From Thermohalobaculum sp039026375 (GTDB lineage: Bacteria; Pseudomonadota; Alphaproteobacteria; Rhodobacterales; Rhodobacteraceae): a DNA stretch of 64,000 bases. Of the stretch, positions 1-8,816 are shown one piece after another; the stretch's first letter is position 1, and each line of letters begins with the position of its first letter. A program made the position numbers and the translations under genes. Under the pieces are notes generated by a model that was given only the letters and a program-made list of their open reading frames with translations, searched no databases and was not told the origin of the DNA. The stretch is taken from NCBI GenBank assembly GCA_039026375.1, contig JBCCML010000010.1:1-64000 (forward strand), given 5' to 3'.

Positions 1-28
1 CCCCGCCCGCCGACCCGGGCGCGCATGC

Positions 29-883
29 TCAGGCGGCGCTGACTGATGACAGGCCATCGGCGCTGCCAGCAGTGATGCAGACGGATACCAAGGGGCGGGC
101 CTGTTCGTATGGCCAGGGCATCCCCCGATGCAGCGTGGCCCGTTCGTCCCAGATCAACACGTCACCGACCTGCCATTGGTGAGAATAGATGGCTTGCTCG
201 GTGGTCAGTGCTGTGACGACTTGGTCAATCAGCGCAAGGCCTGCCGCGCGGTCCATGCCGTCGACCTCGCAGGCATGGCTGGCGATGTAGACCCCTTCGG
301 CCCCTGTGACGGGGTTGGGCCAAACCGCGCGCCACCAGCTGCCGTCCCATTTGGTGATGTGCGCTTCTTCGGCCAGGTCGGGGTCGATCTTGGCGCGGGA
401 GTGGCGGTAGTCATGACGGATCATCGCAGCGCGCAACCTTTCGCGCAGTTCTGCGGGCAACCGTGCGAAGCCTGCTCGGGTAGAGACCAGCTGGGTGGTG
501 CCGCCCTCGTCCGGGACGACGCGGGCGGTGAGGATGTTGGCGAGCGAAGGTGTGGGCAGAAACGTCGAGTCGGTGTGCCAAAGCATGTTTGCCCTGAGGT
601 CCTTCAGGCGCATGGCGTCCGGCGGCATGACGGTGCCATCGGGTTGGACGTTCGAGACGCTGCTGACGAAATCGGGCCCGTCGGTGCGGTTTTCGATCGG
701 GCCGAACAAGCGCCCAACGCGCAGGATGTCGTCATCTGACCAGTCTTGTCCGCGAAAGAGCAGCAAGGAGTGATGCTCGAAGGCGGTGCGGATTTGGGGG
801 TAGAGCGTGTCGGCCGTCGCGTCTCGCAGGTCGACGCCGTGGATCTCGACACCGAAGTCGGGGTGGACCGGGGTGGTGTGCAT
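29..883 (-). CDS. TauD/TfdA-family Fe(II)/2-oxoglutarate dioxygenase
   Basis: Non-heme iron, 2-oxoglutarate-dependent oxygenase of 284 aa, a normal length for the TauD/TfdA family. The facial triad is visible: H103-x-D105 in LWHTDSTF and distal H252 in LHRGMPW; R263 (QARPLVSV) is the expected 2-oxoglutarate-binding arginine. Such enzymes hydroxylate or cleave small acids (taurine, phenoxyacetates, alpha-keto or alkylsulfate substrates); the substrate cannot be read from sequence. The start is the ATG at 883 because GGGAGAAC sits just upstream and family similarity begins there; the frame stays open further upstream but reads as non-protein. It is 113 bp downstream of a co-directional flavoprotein gene and may be the last gene of that transcript. 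Confidence 0.88.
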   Translation of the reverse strand: MHTTPVHPDFGVEIHGVDLRDATADTLYPQIRTAFEHHSLLLFRGQDWSDDDILRVGRLFGPIENRTDGPDFVSSVSNVQPDGTVMPPDAMRLKDLRANMLWHTDSTFLPTPSLANILTARVVPDEGGTTQLVSTRAGFARLPAELRERLRAAMIRHDYRHSRAKIDPDLAEEAHITKWDGSWWRAVWPNPVTGAEGVYIASHACEVDGMDRAAGLALIDQVVTALTTEQAIYSHQWQVGDVLIWDERATLHRGMPWPYEQARPLVSVCITAGSADGLSSVSAA

Positions 884-995
884 GGCGTTCTCCCGTTTTC
901 TGAAACGTGCGGGGTCACAGGCCGGAAGTCTGCCCCCTTTGCGACGGGTGGCGTCGTTTGCGGGGCTGGAGTGGATCGTTGGTGGCCGCCTGAGC

Positions 996-2174
996 CTAGC
1001 GTAGACGTTGCGCGATCTCTGCCCCCGCGGCCCAGCCGGACGACCAGGCCCATTGGAAATTGTAGCCGCCCAGCCAGCCGGTGACATCGACCGCCTCGCC
1101 AATGAAGAAAAGCCCCGGGACCAGCCGCGACTCCATGGTGCGGGCATCCAGATCGTCGGTGGCGATGCCGCCCAGGGTGACCTCGGCCGTGCGGTAGCCT
1201 TCCGACCCGGTGGGGGTGACCTGCCAGTCGCGTATCGCGTCGGCCAGCACGGCCAGCTTGGCATCCGACTGATCCGCCAGATTGCCCGTCAGGTCGGCCC
1301 GGGCGACGGCATCCTCGGCCAGCCGTTTCGGTAGGATCTCCGCCAGCGCCACCGACAGGGACGTGCGCCCGTGGCTTTGGCGCCGGGTCTTCAGCGTCCC
1401 CTGAATGTCGGTGTCGGGGGCCAGCGTGACAGCGATCTGGTCGCCTTCGCGCCAATAGCTGGAGATCTGCAGGATCGCCGGGCCGGACAAGCCGCGGTGC
1501 GTGAACAAGAGCCCCTCGTCAAAGGCCGTGCCATTGCACGTGACACGTGCCGAGGTGGCAAGGCCCGATAGGCCCGCAAAGCGCGCCTTCATCTGGTCGC
1601 CAAAGGTCAGCGGCACTAGGGCGGGCCGCGTTTCGGTCAGCTGGTGCCCGAATTGCTGCGCGATGTCATAGGCAAAGCCTGTGGCGCCCATCTTCGGGAT
1701 CGATTTGCCGCCCGTCGCCACGATTAGATGGCGCGCGGTCACAGGACCGCCAGGGTCCAGATGGGCGCGAAACCCCTCCGGTGTCTTCTCGATCTGACTG
1801 GCTTTTGTACGCAGGCGCAGGTCGGCGTCCTGCGCCTCTGTCAGCAGCATCTCTATGATATCCTTGGAAGAATTGTCGCAGAACAGCTGACCCAAGGTCT
1901 TTTCGTGCCAGGGGATGCGGTGGCGGCCGACCAGGTCGATGAAGTCCCATTGGGTGTAGCGGCTGAGCGCCGATTTGCAGAAATGCGGATTGGCGGACAG
2001 AAAGTTCTCGGGGGCCGCGTGCAGGTTGGTGAAGTTGCAACGGCCACCGCCTGCGATGCGGATTTTCTCGCCCGGGGCTTTGGCATGGTCGATGATCAGC
2101 GTGCGCCCGCCGCAATGCGCGGCGGCGAACAGGCCCGCAGCCCCTGCGCCCAAGATCAGCGTATCGACGTGCAA
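996..2174 (-). CDS. BaiN/YhiN (HI0933)-family FAD-dependent oxidoreductase
   Basis: Flavoprotein of 392 aa. An N-terminal Rossmann motif GAGAAG (residues 9-14) binds FAD, and the C-terminal block GEAVDVTGWLGGYNFQWAW is the hallmark of the YhiN/HI0933 family. E. coli YhiN has no firm physiological role; the clostridial relative BaiN acts on bile-acid intermediates, so the exact reaction here is unknown. The start is a TTG at 2174, only a few bases after the stop of the upstream histidine phosphatase gene, so the two are probably cotranscribed and translationally coupled. No strong Shine-Dalgarno is seen, and the start is uncertain by a few codons. Confidence 0.86.
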   Translation of the reverse strand: MHVDTLILGAGAAGLFAAAHCGGRTLIIDHAKAPGEKIRIAGGGRCNFTNLHAAPENFLSANPHFCKSALSRYTQWDFIDLVGRHRIPWHEKTLGQLFCDNSSKDIIEMLLTEAQDADLRLRTKASQIEKTPEGFRAHLDPGGPVTARHLIVATGGKSIPKMGATGFAYDIAQQFGHQLTETRPALVPLTFGDQMKARFAGLSGLATSARVTCNGTAFDEGLLFTHRGLSGPAILQISSYWREGDQIAVTLAPDTDIQGTLKTRRQSHGRTSLSVALAEILPKRLAEDAVARADLTGNLADQSDAKLAVLADAIRDWQVTPTGSEGYRTAEVTLGGIATDDLDARTMESRLVPGLFFIGEAVDVTGWLGGYNFQWAWSSGWAAGAEIAQRLR

Positions 2175-2177
2175 GAC

Positions 2178-2762
2178 TTAGAATGCGTTGTGGACCGGGG
2201 CGGGTTCAACGTTGCCGCAGACCCGGTGCACCCAGCCGCCCGGCCCTGGCGTCACGTGCAGCGGCAGGGCGTTCGGCATGCGCCTGAGGTCGGGATCAAC
2301 GCTGACATAGGTCCTGGCCGCGATCCAGAGCCCGCCGTGCGCGACGATCAGCGTGTTCGGCCCCTGAGCCACCGCGCGCTGCATGGCGCCCCAGACACGG
2401 GCGCAAAACTGCTGGAACGTCTCGCCGTTGGGGGGATCGTACTCGCCGCGAAAGAAGGCCGGCAGAAAGGGCCCATGCGGTTGGCCCTGATGATCGCCCA
2501 GATGACACTCCATCAGCTCAGTGTCAGTTTGGATGACCAGCCCGTGGCGGCGGGCCACCGCCTCTGCCGTGTGAAAGGCGCGGTCCAGCGGGCTGGCGAC
2601 GATCCGTTCGATGGGCTCTGCGGCCAATGCCTCCCCCGCCACCTCGGCCTGCTCGCGCCCGCGGTCCGACAGGGGCGAGTTCAGCTGTCCCTGGGTCTTT
2701 CCCGAGGCGTTCCATGTGGTCTCCCCATGGCGCAGGAAATAGAAGGGGTGGTCGAAGGCCAT
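2178..2762 (-). CDS. histidine phosphatase (phosphoglycerate-mutase-like) family protein
   Basis: 194-aa member of the histidine phosphatase superfamily. It has the phospho-acceptor motif LRHGETTW (RHGE at residues 11-14) and, near the C-terminus, the second catalytic histidine in IVAHGG, so the enzyme looks catalytically complete, unlike the two paralogues at 31-32.5 kb. Substrates in this family range from phosphoglycerate to sugar phosphates and nucleotides, and nothing here narrows it. The ATG at 2762 is chosen because GAGGAGCGATC precedes it; longer readings add a proline/arginine-rich non-homologous leader. It is divergent from the prpF-like operon, with about 100 bp between them holding both promoters. 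Confidence 0.87.
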   Translation of the reverse strand: MAFDHPFYFLRHGETTWNASGKTQGQLNSPLSDRGREQAEVAGEALAAEPIERIVASPLDRAFHTAEAVARRHGLVIQTDTELMECHLGDHQGQPHGPFLPAFFRGEYDPPNGETFQQFCARVWGAMQRAVAQGPNTLIVAHGGLWIAARTYVSVDPDLRRMPNALPLHVTPGPGGWVHRVCGNVEPAPVHNAF

Positions 2763-2862
2763 GATCGCTCCTCTGATCGGGTGCTGATTGACGGGATATC
2801 GCGAGGTTCGTAGCGTTCCCGCCAAGGTCGGCATAGGACCAACGCGAAGGGAGACTGGTCGG

Positions 2863-3996
2863 GTGGGCGAACAGCTCGGCATTCGGGCGACATTCATGCG
2901 GGGCGGCACGTCCAAGGGGCTGTTCTTCCGGTGGGAAGATCTGCCGGCGGACGCGGCTGAGCGTGATGGCTTTTTGTGTGTGGCCATGGGATCGCCCGAT
3001 GGGTTCGGGCGGCAATTGGACGGCATGGGGGGCGGCATCTCCTCGCTGTCTAAGGCAATGATGGTGCGCCGGTCGGACCGTGCGGGCGTCGACATTGACT
3101 ACCTTTTCGCACAGGTGGCCATCGGTGCGGCCGAGGTCGACTATGCCGCGAATTGCGGGAACCTTTCCGCCGCGGTTGGGTGCTTTGCCGTGGATCAGGG
3201 GCTTGTGCAACTGCCCGACGGGCCCGGGGTCGTGCGGATGTGGAATGAGAACACCTCGAAGCGGATCGACTGCCATCTGGAGGTCCGCGCAGGACGCGCG
3301 GCGGTTCAGGGTGAGGAGGTCATCGCTGGGGTCACGGGCTCTGGCGCACCGATCCGGCTGGCCTTTCAGGAACCTGGCGGGGCGTCGAGCGGGAAACTGT
3401 TGCCGACAGGGGCCCGGGTTGACCTTGCGGAGGTCGATGGACGCCAGATCGAGTATTCCTTTGTCGATGCGGCCAACCCGTGTGTGTTCGTCCGAGGGAA
3501 GGACCTGGGCTGCGCGGCGGATGCCCTGCCGTCCCAAATCGATGCGCGGCCAGAGCTGTTGATCGCCTTGGACGCAATTCGGCGGCAGGCAGCCGCGGCT
3601 GCGGGACTGGAGCCAACGGCCGGCGCCCCAAAGATCGCGCTAACATCTCCGCCGATGGACTTTACGACGCTGGCGGGCGATCGTATCGCCGCCGAGGAGA
3701 TCGATATCCTGATCCGTATGGTGTCAGTCGGGCAGCCCCATTTGGCGATCCCGCTGACGGGAGCCTTGTGCACGGCCGTCGCAGCTGGGATCGCGGGCAC
3801 TCTGGTCAACGAGGCGGTGCGCATGATCGAGCCCGGCGCAGCCATTCGTATCGGCACGCCATCCGGGGTGGTCCCCGCAGGCGCCGATATGGCGCCCGGG
3901 CCATTGGCCCGCTCGGCCTCGGTCTACCGAACCGCGCGCACCCTGATGGAGGGCACGGTCTACGCACCGACCGACCGGACGGGGGGCGCAGCATGA
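2863..3996 (+). CDS. PrpF-family isomerase/tautomerase (methylaconitate or 4-oxalomesaconate isomerase type)
   Basis: 377-aa PrpF-fold protein (two diaminopimelate-epimerase-like halves). Diagnostic stretches are MRGGTSKG (12-19), DGMGGGISSLSK (53-64, with the likely catalytic K64) and NCGNLSAAVG (97-106). Relatives isomerise 2-methylaconitate (PrpF) or tautomerise 4-oxalomesaconate (GalD), shifting C=C bonds in unsaturated tri- or dicarboxylates. The start is a GTG at 2863 with GAAGGGAGA about nine bases upstream; an upstream ATG at 2788 has no such site. Its stop overlaps the next ATG (ATGA), so the downstream lyase is translationally coupled. It probably supplies the lyase with its substrate. 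Confidence 0.85.
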   Translation: MGEQLGIRATFMRGGTSKGLFFRWEDLPADAAERDGFLCVAMGSPDGFGRQLDGMGGGISSLSKAMMVRRSDRAGVDIDYLFAQVAIGAAEVDYAANCGNLSAAVGCFAVDQGLVQLPDGPGVVRMWNENTSKRIDCHLEVRAGRAAVQGEEVIAGVTGSGAPIRLAFQEPGGASSGKLLPTGARVDLAEVDGRQIEYSFVDAANPCVFVRGKDLGCAADALPSQIDARPELLIALDAIRRQAAAAAGLEPTAGAPKIALTSPPMDFTTLAGDRIAAEEIDILIRMVSVGQPHLAIPLTGALCTAVAAGIAGTLVNEAVRMIEPGAAIRIGTPSGVVPAGADMAPGPLARSASVYRTARTLMEGTVYAPTDRTGGAA

Positions 3997-4847
3997 ATGC
4001 CACCACTCTGCGCAGTGCGATCGCCAACGGCACGCTGGTCCAGGCGCCCGGCTGCTTCGACGGTCTGTCGGCCCGATTGATCGAGCAGGCGGGTTTCAAG
4101 GCCGCCTACGCCTCTGGCGGGGCGATCTCGCGCGGGGCCGGGATGCCGGACCTGGGTCTGCTTAGCGTGAACGAGATCGTCGACCGGATGGCTCAGATCG
4201 CCGATGCGGTGGAGATTCCGGTGATCGCGGACGCCGACACCGGCTATGGCAATGCGCTGAATGCCCGCCGGGCCGCGCGCCAGTTTGCCCGCGCAGGTGT
4301 CGCCGCGATCCACCTGGAAGATCAGACCTTCCCGAAGAAATGCGGGCACTACGACGACAAGGCCATCGTCTCGACCCATACCTTCGCCCAGAAGATCCGC
4401 GCGGTGCGCGATTCCGTGGGCGATGACCTGGTGCTGATCGCCCGCACGGACGCCGTGGCCGTCGAGGGCTTCGAGGCCGCCATTGAGCGCAGCGCTGCCT
4501 ATGCCGAGGCTGGTGCGGAGGTTATCTTCTTCGAAGCCCCCCAGACGGTGCAGCAGATCGAGCAGGCGGCCCGCCTGATCGACGCGCCGCTGCTCCTGAA
4601 CATGTTTGCGGGCGGCAAGACCCCGGTGGTGCCGCTGGCCCGCCTGGAAGCCCTAGGCGTCGCGATTGTCATCATCCCCTCGGACCTGCAGCGGGCCGCC
4701 ATCTTCGCCATGCAACAAACCCTCACGGCCATCGCGGAGGACGGCGATAGCGGCCGTCTGGCCGATCAGATGGTCACCTTCAAGGATCGCGAGGCCTTGA
4801 TCGGCACCGACACGTGGAATGCCCTCAACGAAAGGTTCAAAGAATGA
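3993..4847 (+). CDS. isocitrate lyase/PEP mutase superfamily C-C lyase (PrpB/dimethylmalate-lyase-like)
   Basis: 284-aa TIM-barrel enzyme of the isocitrate lyase/PEP mutase superfamily. The metal-binding DADTGYG (80-86), HLEDQ around E109 and the catalytic-loop motif KKCGH (115-119, C117) are present. KKCGH is typical of the lyase branch (2-methylisocitrate lyase, 2,3-dimethylmalate lyase, oxaloacetate hydrolase/lyase) rather than PEP mutase. It likely cleaves a 2-hydroxy-di- or tricarboxylate to pyruvate or glyoxylate plus a second acid. It is coupled to the PrpF-like gene by an ATGA overlap and to the next gene by another. No citrate synthase or aconitase is in the window, so an ordinary methylcitrate cycle is not supported. 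Confidence 0.87.
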   Translation: MNATTLRSAIANGTLVQAPGCFDGLSARLIEQAGFKAAYASGGAISRGAGMPDLGLLSVNEIVDRMAQIADAVEIPVIADADTGYGNALNARRAARQFARAGVAAIHLEDQTFPKKCGHYDDKAIVSTHTFAQKIRAVRDSVGDDLVLIARTDAVAVEGFEAAIERSAAYAEAGAEVIFFEAPQTVQQIEQAARLIDAPLLLNMFAGGKTPVVPLARLEALGVAIVIIPSDLQRAAIFAMQQTLTAIAEDGDSGRLADQMVTFKDREALIGTDTWNALNERFKE

Positions 4848-5662
4848 CCGATGCCCCCGATTACGAGTTCTATGCCATCAAATATGGCGTCGTGGACGTT
4901 CCCGCCAAGTATGCGACGACGATTGACGACCCGAACAATCCGGTTTCGGAAGAGCCCCGCAAGCTGGTCTATTTCTTTCACCTGATCCGCGGCGGGGGCC
5001 GGACCATCCTGGTGGATTGCGGGTTCGATCATGAGTGCGGGGCCAAGCGTGGCCGCACGATCGACCGCCTGCCGGTCGAGGCGATTGCGAAGCTGGGCGT
5101 CAAACCCGAGGACGTCGACACCATGATCCTGACTCACCTGCATTATGATCACGCGGGCACGCTCGGGACCTTTCCCAATGCCGAGATCATCATTCAGGAA
5201 AAGGAACTCGCCTTCGCCACGTCCCGTTTCATGAGCCATCCCGCGGTTCGACGCGCCTTCGACGCCGAGCATATCTGTGACTTGATTCATTTGATTTTTG
5301 CCGAGCGTGTGCGCTTCATGGATGGCGATGGCGAGATCGCGCCGGGCATCACGGGGCACCTTCTGCCAGGCCACTCGCACGGGTTGATGGGCTTGCAGGT
5401 GAAGACGAAACGCGGCCGCGTGTTCCTGGCCGGGGATGTCGCACACTTCTACGATAACCTGTGGAAGCGGAACCCGTTCAGCATCCTCCAGCTTGTGCCA
5501 GAGTACTGCGACAGCCAGGACAAGGTGATCCGCATGGCGGAGAGCCCGGACCACATTGTTCCCGGCCATGATGAGCAGATCCTGGAGATCTATCCGGCGC
5601 ATCCCGATGACGAGGGCATCGTGGACCTGACCGTGCCGCCCAGCCGGTCGATCGGCCCCTGA
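4844..5662 (+). CDS. MBL-fold hydrolase, N-acyl-homoserine-lactonase-like
   Basis: 272-aa metallo-beta-lactamase-fold hydrolase. The dinuclear zinc motif HLHYDH is at 98-103, a further ligand lies in LPGHSHG (H177), the bridging Asp in AGDVAH (D198) and the last His in IVPGHD. The layout and length resemble the AiiA/AttM lactonase group, so lactone or thioester hydrolysis is plausible. The ATG at 4844 overlaps the previous stop (ATGA). Placement between a lyase and an acyl-CoA synthetase suggests it opens a pathway lactone rather than quenching quorum signals, though the sequence cannot decide. Confidence 0.84.
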   Translation: MTDAPDYEFYAIKYGVVDVPAKYATTIDDPNNPVSEEPRKLVYFFHLIRGGGRTILVDCGFDHECGAKRGRTIDRLPVEAIAKLGVKPEDVDTMILTHLHYDHAGTLGTFPNAEIIIQEKELAFATSRFMSHPAVRRAFDAEHICDLIHLIFAERVRFMDGDGEIAPGITGHLLPGHSHGLMGLQVKTKRGRVFLAGDVAHFYDNLWKRNPFSILQLVPEYCDSQDKVIRMAESPDHIVPGHDEQILEIYPAHPDDEGIVDLTVPPSRSIGP

Positions 5663-5678
5663 TCGCCGGAGCCGGGAT

Positions 5679-6482
5679 GTGGCCAATCGCTACGACCTGA
5701 CCGAGGCGGCCGTCGAGGTCTACGAGATCCAGAAAGTGCCCGCCAGTCTGGGGCCGCTGGCAGCGGCAACTCTGGCGCAGGTCGCCGTACACTCGGACGA
5801 CCGGGTGCTGGATCTTGCCTGTGGAACAGGGGTTCTGGCGCGGCAGATCCGGGCAAGCCATCCGATGGTGCCGATCACCGGGATCGACTTGAACGCGGCG
5901 ATGATTGCGAAGGCCAGGGCGCTGGCGGCGGCACTGGGCGGCCCATTCGACTGGCATGTGGCTGAGGCCGCGGCCCTGCCGGTGCCCGATGGTGCATTCA
6001 CGCTGGCCTTCTGTCAGCAGGGGGTTCAGTACTTCTCGGATCGTGCTGCGGCCCTGGTCGAGATCGCGCGGGTCCTGGCGCCGGGTGGCCGGTTGGCCAT
6101 GACCTTCTGGGCGCCACCCAACGCGTTTTTCCGCGCCAAGGAAGCGGCGCTAACCCGCAATGTCGGCGCAGCAGCAGGTCAGAAGGCGGTCGCCCCGTTT
6201 CTCTATCCCGGTGACGAGGAACTACCGGGTTTGCTGGAGGGGGCGGGCTTTCAGAACATCGAGCTCGGTCAGGCGTCGTTCGTGCGGGAAATCCCCGATG
6301 TCCGGAACGGCATCCGGGAAGACCTGGAGGGTAGCCCCCTTGGTCCGATGGTCGAAGCCGCCGGGGCAGGCGCCATGGTGGCGGTGGTCGACGACATCCT
6401 GGTGGCCTGTCAGGATTTGATCCGGGACGATGTGCTGACGGTGCCCCAGCATGCGCATCTGATCATGGCGGTGCGTCCATGA
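5679..6482 (+). CDS. class I SAM-dependent methyltransferase (UbiE-like Methyltransf_11)
   Basis: 267-aa Rossmann-fold methyltransferase. Motif I is VLDLACGTG (43-51), the acidic ribose-binding residue lies in GIDLNAAM, and motif III resembles ARVLAPGGRLAM. The C-terminal third (FLYPGDEELPGLLEGAGF onward) matches the small-molecule methyltransferase pattern. The substrate is unknown. The start appears to be GTG at 5679, 17 bp after the previous stop with only a weak GGAGCC upstream; an ATG two bases earlier is out of frame. It overlaps the following ligase gene by an ATGA junction, so it belongs to the same operon. Confidence 0.83.
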   Translation: MANRYDLTEAAVEVYEIQKVPASLGPLAAATLAQVAVHSDDRVLDLACGTGVLARQIRASHPMVPITGIDLNAAMIAKARALAAALGGPFDWHVAEAAALPVPDGAFTLAFCQQGVQYFSDRAAALVEIARVLAPGGRLAMTFWAPPNAFFRAKEAALTRNVGAAAGQKAVAPFLYPGDEELPGLLEGAGFQNIELGQASFVREIPDVRNGIREDLEGSPLGPMVEAAGAGAMVAVVDDILVACQDLIRDDVLTVPQHAHLIMAVRP

Positions 6483-7966
6483 ACCCCTCCGCCGCCCTTC
6501 GCAGTCACGCGATGGCCCAGCCGGACCATCCCGCCATCCTGTGGGACGGCGGGATGCTGACATATGCGGCGTTCGAGGATCGCGTGGCATGCATGGCGGG
6601 CGGGCTGCAGGCACGCCTGGCGCCAGGGTCACATGTCGCCCTGGTAATGGAGAACTGCCCCGAGTTTCTGCCCGCGCTTTACGCCATCTGGCGGGCCGGC
6701 ATGGTGGCGGTGCCGGTCAACGCCAAGCTGCACGCCCGCGAGCATGCCTGGATCCTGGAGAATGCCCAGGCCACCCTGACTCTGGCTTCGTCCGAGCTGG
6801 GTGAAAAGTTGACGACCGTCAACTTCCCTAATGAAATCATAACGTTAAACAGTTCTGAATGGCAGGCGCTGGATGGACCCCCCATCTTCGGCACCAATAC
6901 TCGCCCGGATGATCTGGCGTGGCTGTTTTATACCTCCGGGACCACCGGGCGGCCGAAGGGCGCGATGATCACCCATCGCAATCTGATGGCGGCCAGTTGG
7001 GCCTACTGCGCGGATGTGGACTTCATCGGGCCGGAGGATATCCGGCTGCACGCAGCCCCGCTGACCCATGGCTCCGGCCTCTACGCTGTGCCCTTCTTCC
7101 TGAAAGGCGCGCAAAACCTGATCCTGCCGGGCGGTTTCCGGCCCGAGGATGTCTTCGACGCGCTCGCCAATCATCGTCATGTCAGCTTCTTCGCGGCACC
7201 CACGATGGTTAGCCGCCTGACGAACCATCCCTTGGCCGACGCGCCCCACCCGGGGCTTAAGACGTTGGAGTACGGCGGGGCGCCCATGTATCTCGCGGAT
7301 CTGAAACGCGCGCTTCAGGTCTTTGGCCCGCGGCTCTACCAGGTCTATGGCCAGGGCGAGGCGCCGATGACAATCTCGCACACCACAAAGGCCATGCACG
7401 CCGACACGGGCCACCCGCGCTATTGGGAGCGCCTGGCGACGGCGGGCACCCCCCGCTCGGGCTGCGAAGTGCGGGTCATCGGTCCGAACGGTCCGCTGCC
7501 TGTCGGAGAGACGGGCGAGATCGCCACGCGCGGCGATGTCGTGGTGCCCGGCTATTGGCAGAACCCGGAGGCCACCGCGAAAACCATCGTTGATGGCTGG
7601 CTTATGACCGGCGACGTCGGCTCAATGGACGACGAAGGGTTCCTGACGATCAAGGACCGCTCCAAGGACATGGTCATCTCCGGCGGCATGAACATCTATC
7701 CGCGAGAGATCGAGGAGGTGCTGCTGACGCATCCTGGCGTCGCCGAATGCTCGGTCGTGGGGCGGCCTGACCCGGACTGGGGCGAGGCGCTCGTGGCCTT
7801 TGTCGTTGGCACTGCGACCATCGAAGACCTCGACCGCCTTTGTCTGGACAACCTCGCCCGTTTCAAGCGGCCCAAGGCGTGGCGGATGGTCGAGAGCCTG
7901 CCCAAAAACAACTACGGCAAGATCGTCAAAACTGATCTGCGTGCCCTGCTGGAGGAAGAGAGATGA
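6479..7966 (+). CDS. AMP-forming acyl-CoA synthetase/ligase
   Basis: 495-aa ANL-superfamily adenylating enzyme. The P-loop YTSGTTGRPKG is at 151-161, an adenylate-binding YGQGEAPM follows, TGDVG and the hinge region KDRSKDMVISGGMNIYP are in order, and the catalytic lysine is in NNYGKIVK (about K481). It activates a carboxylic acid to the acyl-AMP and then to the CoA thioester in the cytoplasm. The length fits medium- or short-chain acid ligases. It sits after the lyase, lactonase and methyltransferase and is joined by ATGA overlaps at both ends, so it probably activates the acid produced by this operon. The natural acid cannot be named. Confidence 0.9.
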   Translation: MNPSAALRSHAMAQPDHPAILWDGGMLTYAAFEDRVACMAGGLQARLAPGSHVALVMENCPEFLPALYAIWRAGMVAVPVNAKLHAREHAWILENAQATLTLASSELGEKLTTVNFPNEIITLNSSEWQALDGPPIFGTNTRPDDLAWLFYTSGTTGRPKGAMITHRNLMAASWAYCADVDFIGPEDIRLHAAPLTHGSGLYAVPFFLKGAQNLILPGGFRPEDVFDALANHRHVSFFAAPTMVSRLTNHPLADAPHPGLKTLEYGGAPMYLADLKRALQVFGPRLYQVYGQGEAPMTISHTTKAMHADTGHPRYWERLATAGTPRSGCEVRVIGPNGPLPVGETGEIATRGDVVVPGYWQNPEATAKTIVDGWLMTGDVGSMDDEGFLTIKDRSKDMVISGGMNIYPREIEEVLLTHPGVAECSVVGRPDPDWGEALVAFVVGTATIEDLDRLCLDNLARFKRPKAWRMVESLPKNNYGKIVKTDLRALLEEER

Positions 7967-8736
7967 CTGAGAAAACAGCCCTGATCACCGGCGGCGCCAG
8001 CGGCATTGGCGAGGCGACGGCCAGGCGCCTGTCGGCGGACGGCTACCGGGTGGCCATCCTGGATCAGAACGCCGAGGCTGCGGCGGCGGTCGCGGGTGAT
8101 CTGGGCGGGATCTCCGCCGGGTGCGACGTGTCGGATACGCCTGCGCTGCAGGGCGCGGTTGCGCAAATGGCCGACAGTCTGGGCCGGATCGATGCGTGCG
8201 TCTGCTCGGCCGGGATCCTGGAGAAACCGGGGACCATCCTGGACGGTGACCCGGCGGTCGAGGCGCGGATTTGGGCGGTGAACTACCAGGGCACGGTCGA
8301 GACATGCCGCGCGGTCGGGCGCGTGATGTCGGGGCAGGGGTCGGGCGCGATCGTCACCTTGGGCTCGATCAACTCTTACTCCGCCCTGCCGCTGCCCGCC
8401 TATTGCCCGTCGAAGACCGCTGTCCTGCGCCTGACCGAGATGCTGGCTGTGGAGTTCGGGCGCTTCGGCGTCCGGGTGAATGGGGTCGCGCCCACCTACA
8501 TCCTGACCCCTGCGCTGAAGGCCAAGATCGACAGCGGCGAGCGAGACCCGGCGATTGTCCGCGGCTCCAACGCGCTGGATCAGTGGATCTATCCAGAAGA
8601 CGTGGCTGATGTGATCGCCTTCCTGTGTTCGGACCAATCCCGAGCCGTATCGGGGGTGATGATGCCGGTTGATGCGGGCCACCTGCCGGCCGAGCGCTAT
8701 CGCAACTTTGCCGGTGGGGTGCCTTGGGGCGCCTGA
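7963..8736 (+). CDS. SDR-family NAD(P)-dependent oxidoreductase
   Basis: 257-aa classical short-chain dehydrogenase. It has the cofactor motif GGASGIG (10-16), CSAGIL in place of NAG around residue 82, and active-site Y147-x3-K151 (YCPSK) with a serine in LGSINS. The PG-type motif is altered to VAPTYILT. It interconverts an alcohol and a ketone. It is the last gene of the six-gene operon starting at 2863, overlapping the ligase by ATGA. An 80-bp gap separates it from the next gene. Confidence 0.88.
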   Translation: MTEKTALITGGASGIGEATARRLSADGYRVAILDQNAEAAAAVAGDLGGISAGCDVSDTPALQGAVAQMADSLGRIDACVCSAGILEKPGTILDGDPAVEARIWAVNYQGTVETCRAVGRVMSGQGSGAIVTLGSINSYSALPLPAYCPSKTAVLRLTEMLAVEFGRFGVRVNGVAPTYILTPALKAKIDSGERDPAIVRGSNALDQWIYPEDVADVIAFLCSDQSRAVSGVMMPVDAGHLPAERYRNFAGGVPWGA

Positions 8737-8816
8737 TTTCGGGGCGCCTGATCCTGCAGACGTCCGCGCGAATGTGATATCCTGACATCAGTACGGACAC
8801 GGGTAAGGGGGATCAC

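Noticed and set aside
1..28. Start of another gene at the left edge
   Set aside because: Only 28 bases; nothing can be called.
4844..5662. Dedicated quorum-quenching lactonase
   Set aside because: The motif fits, but the gene is embedded in a catabolic operon and no LuxI/LuxR gene is in the window, so the claim was limited to lactonase-like.
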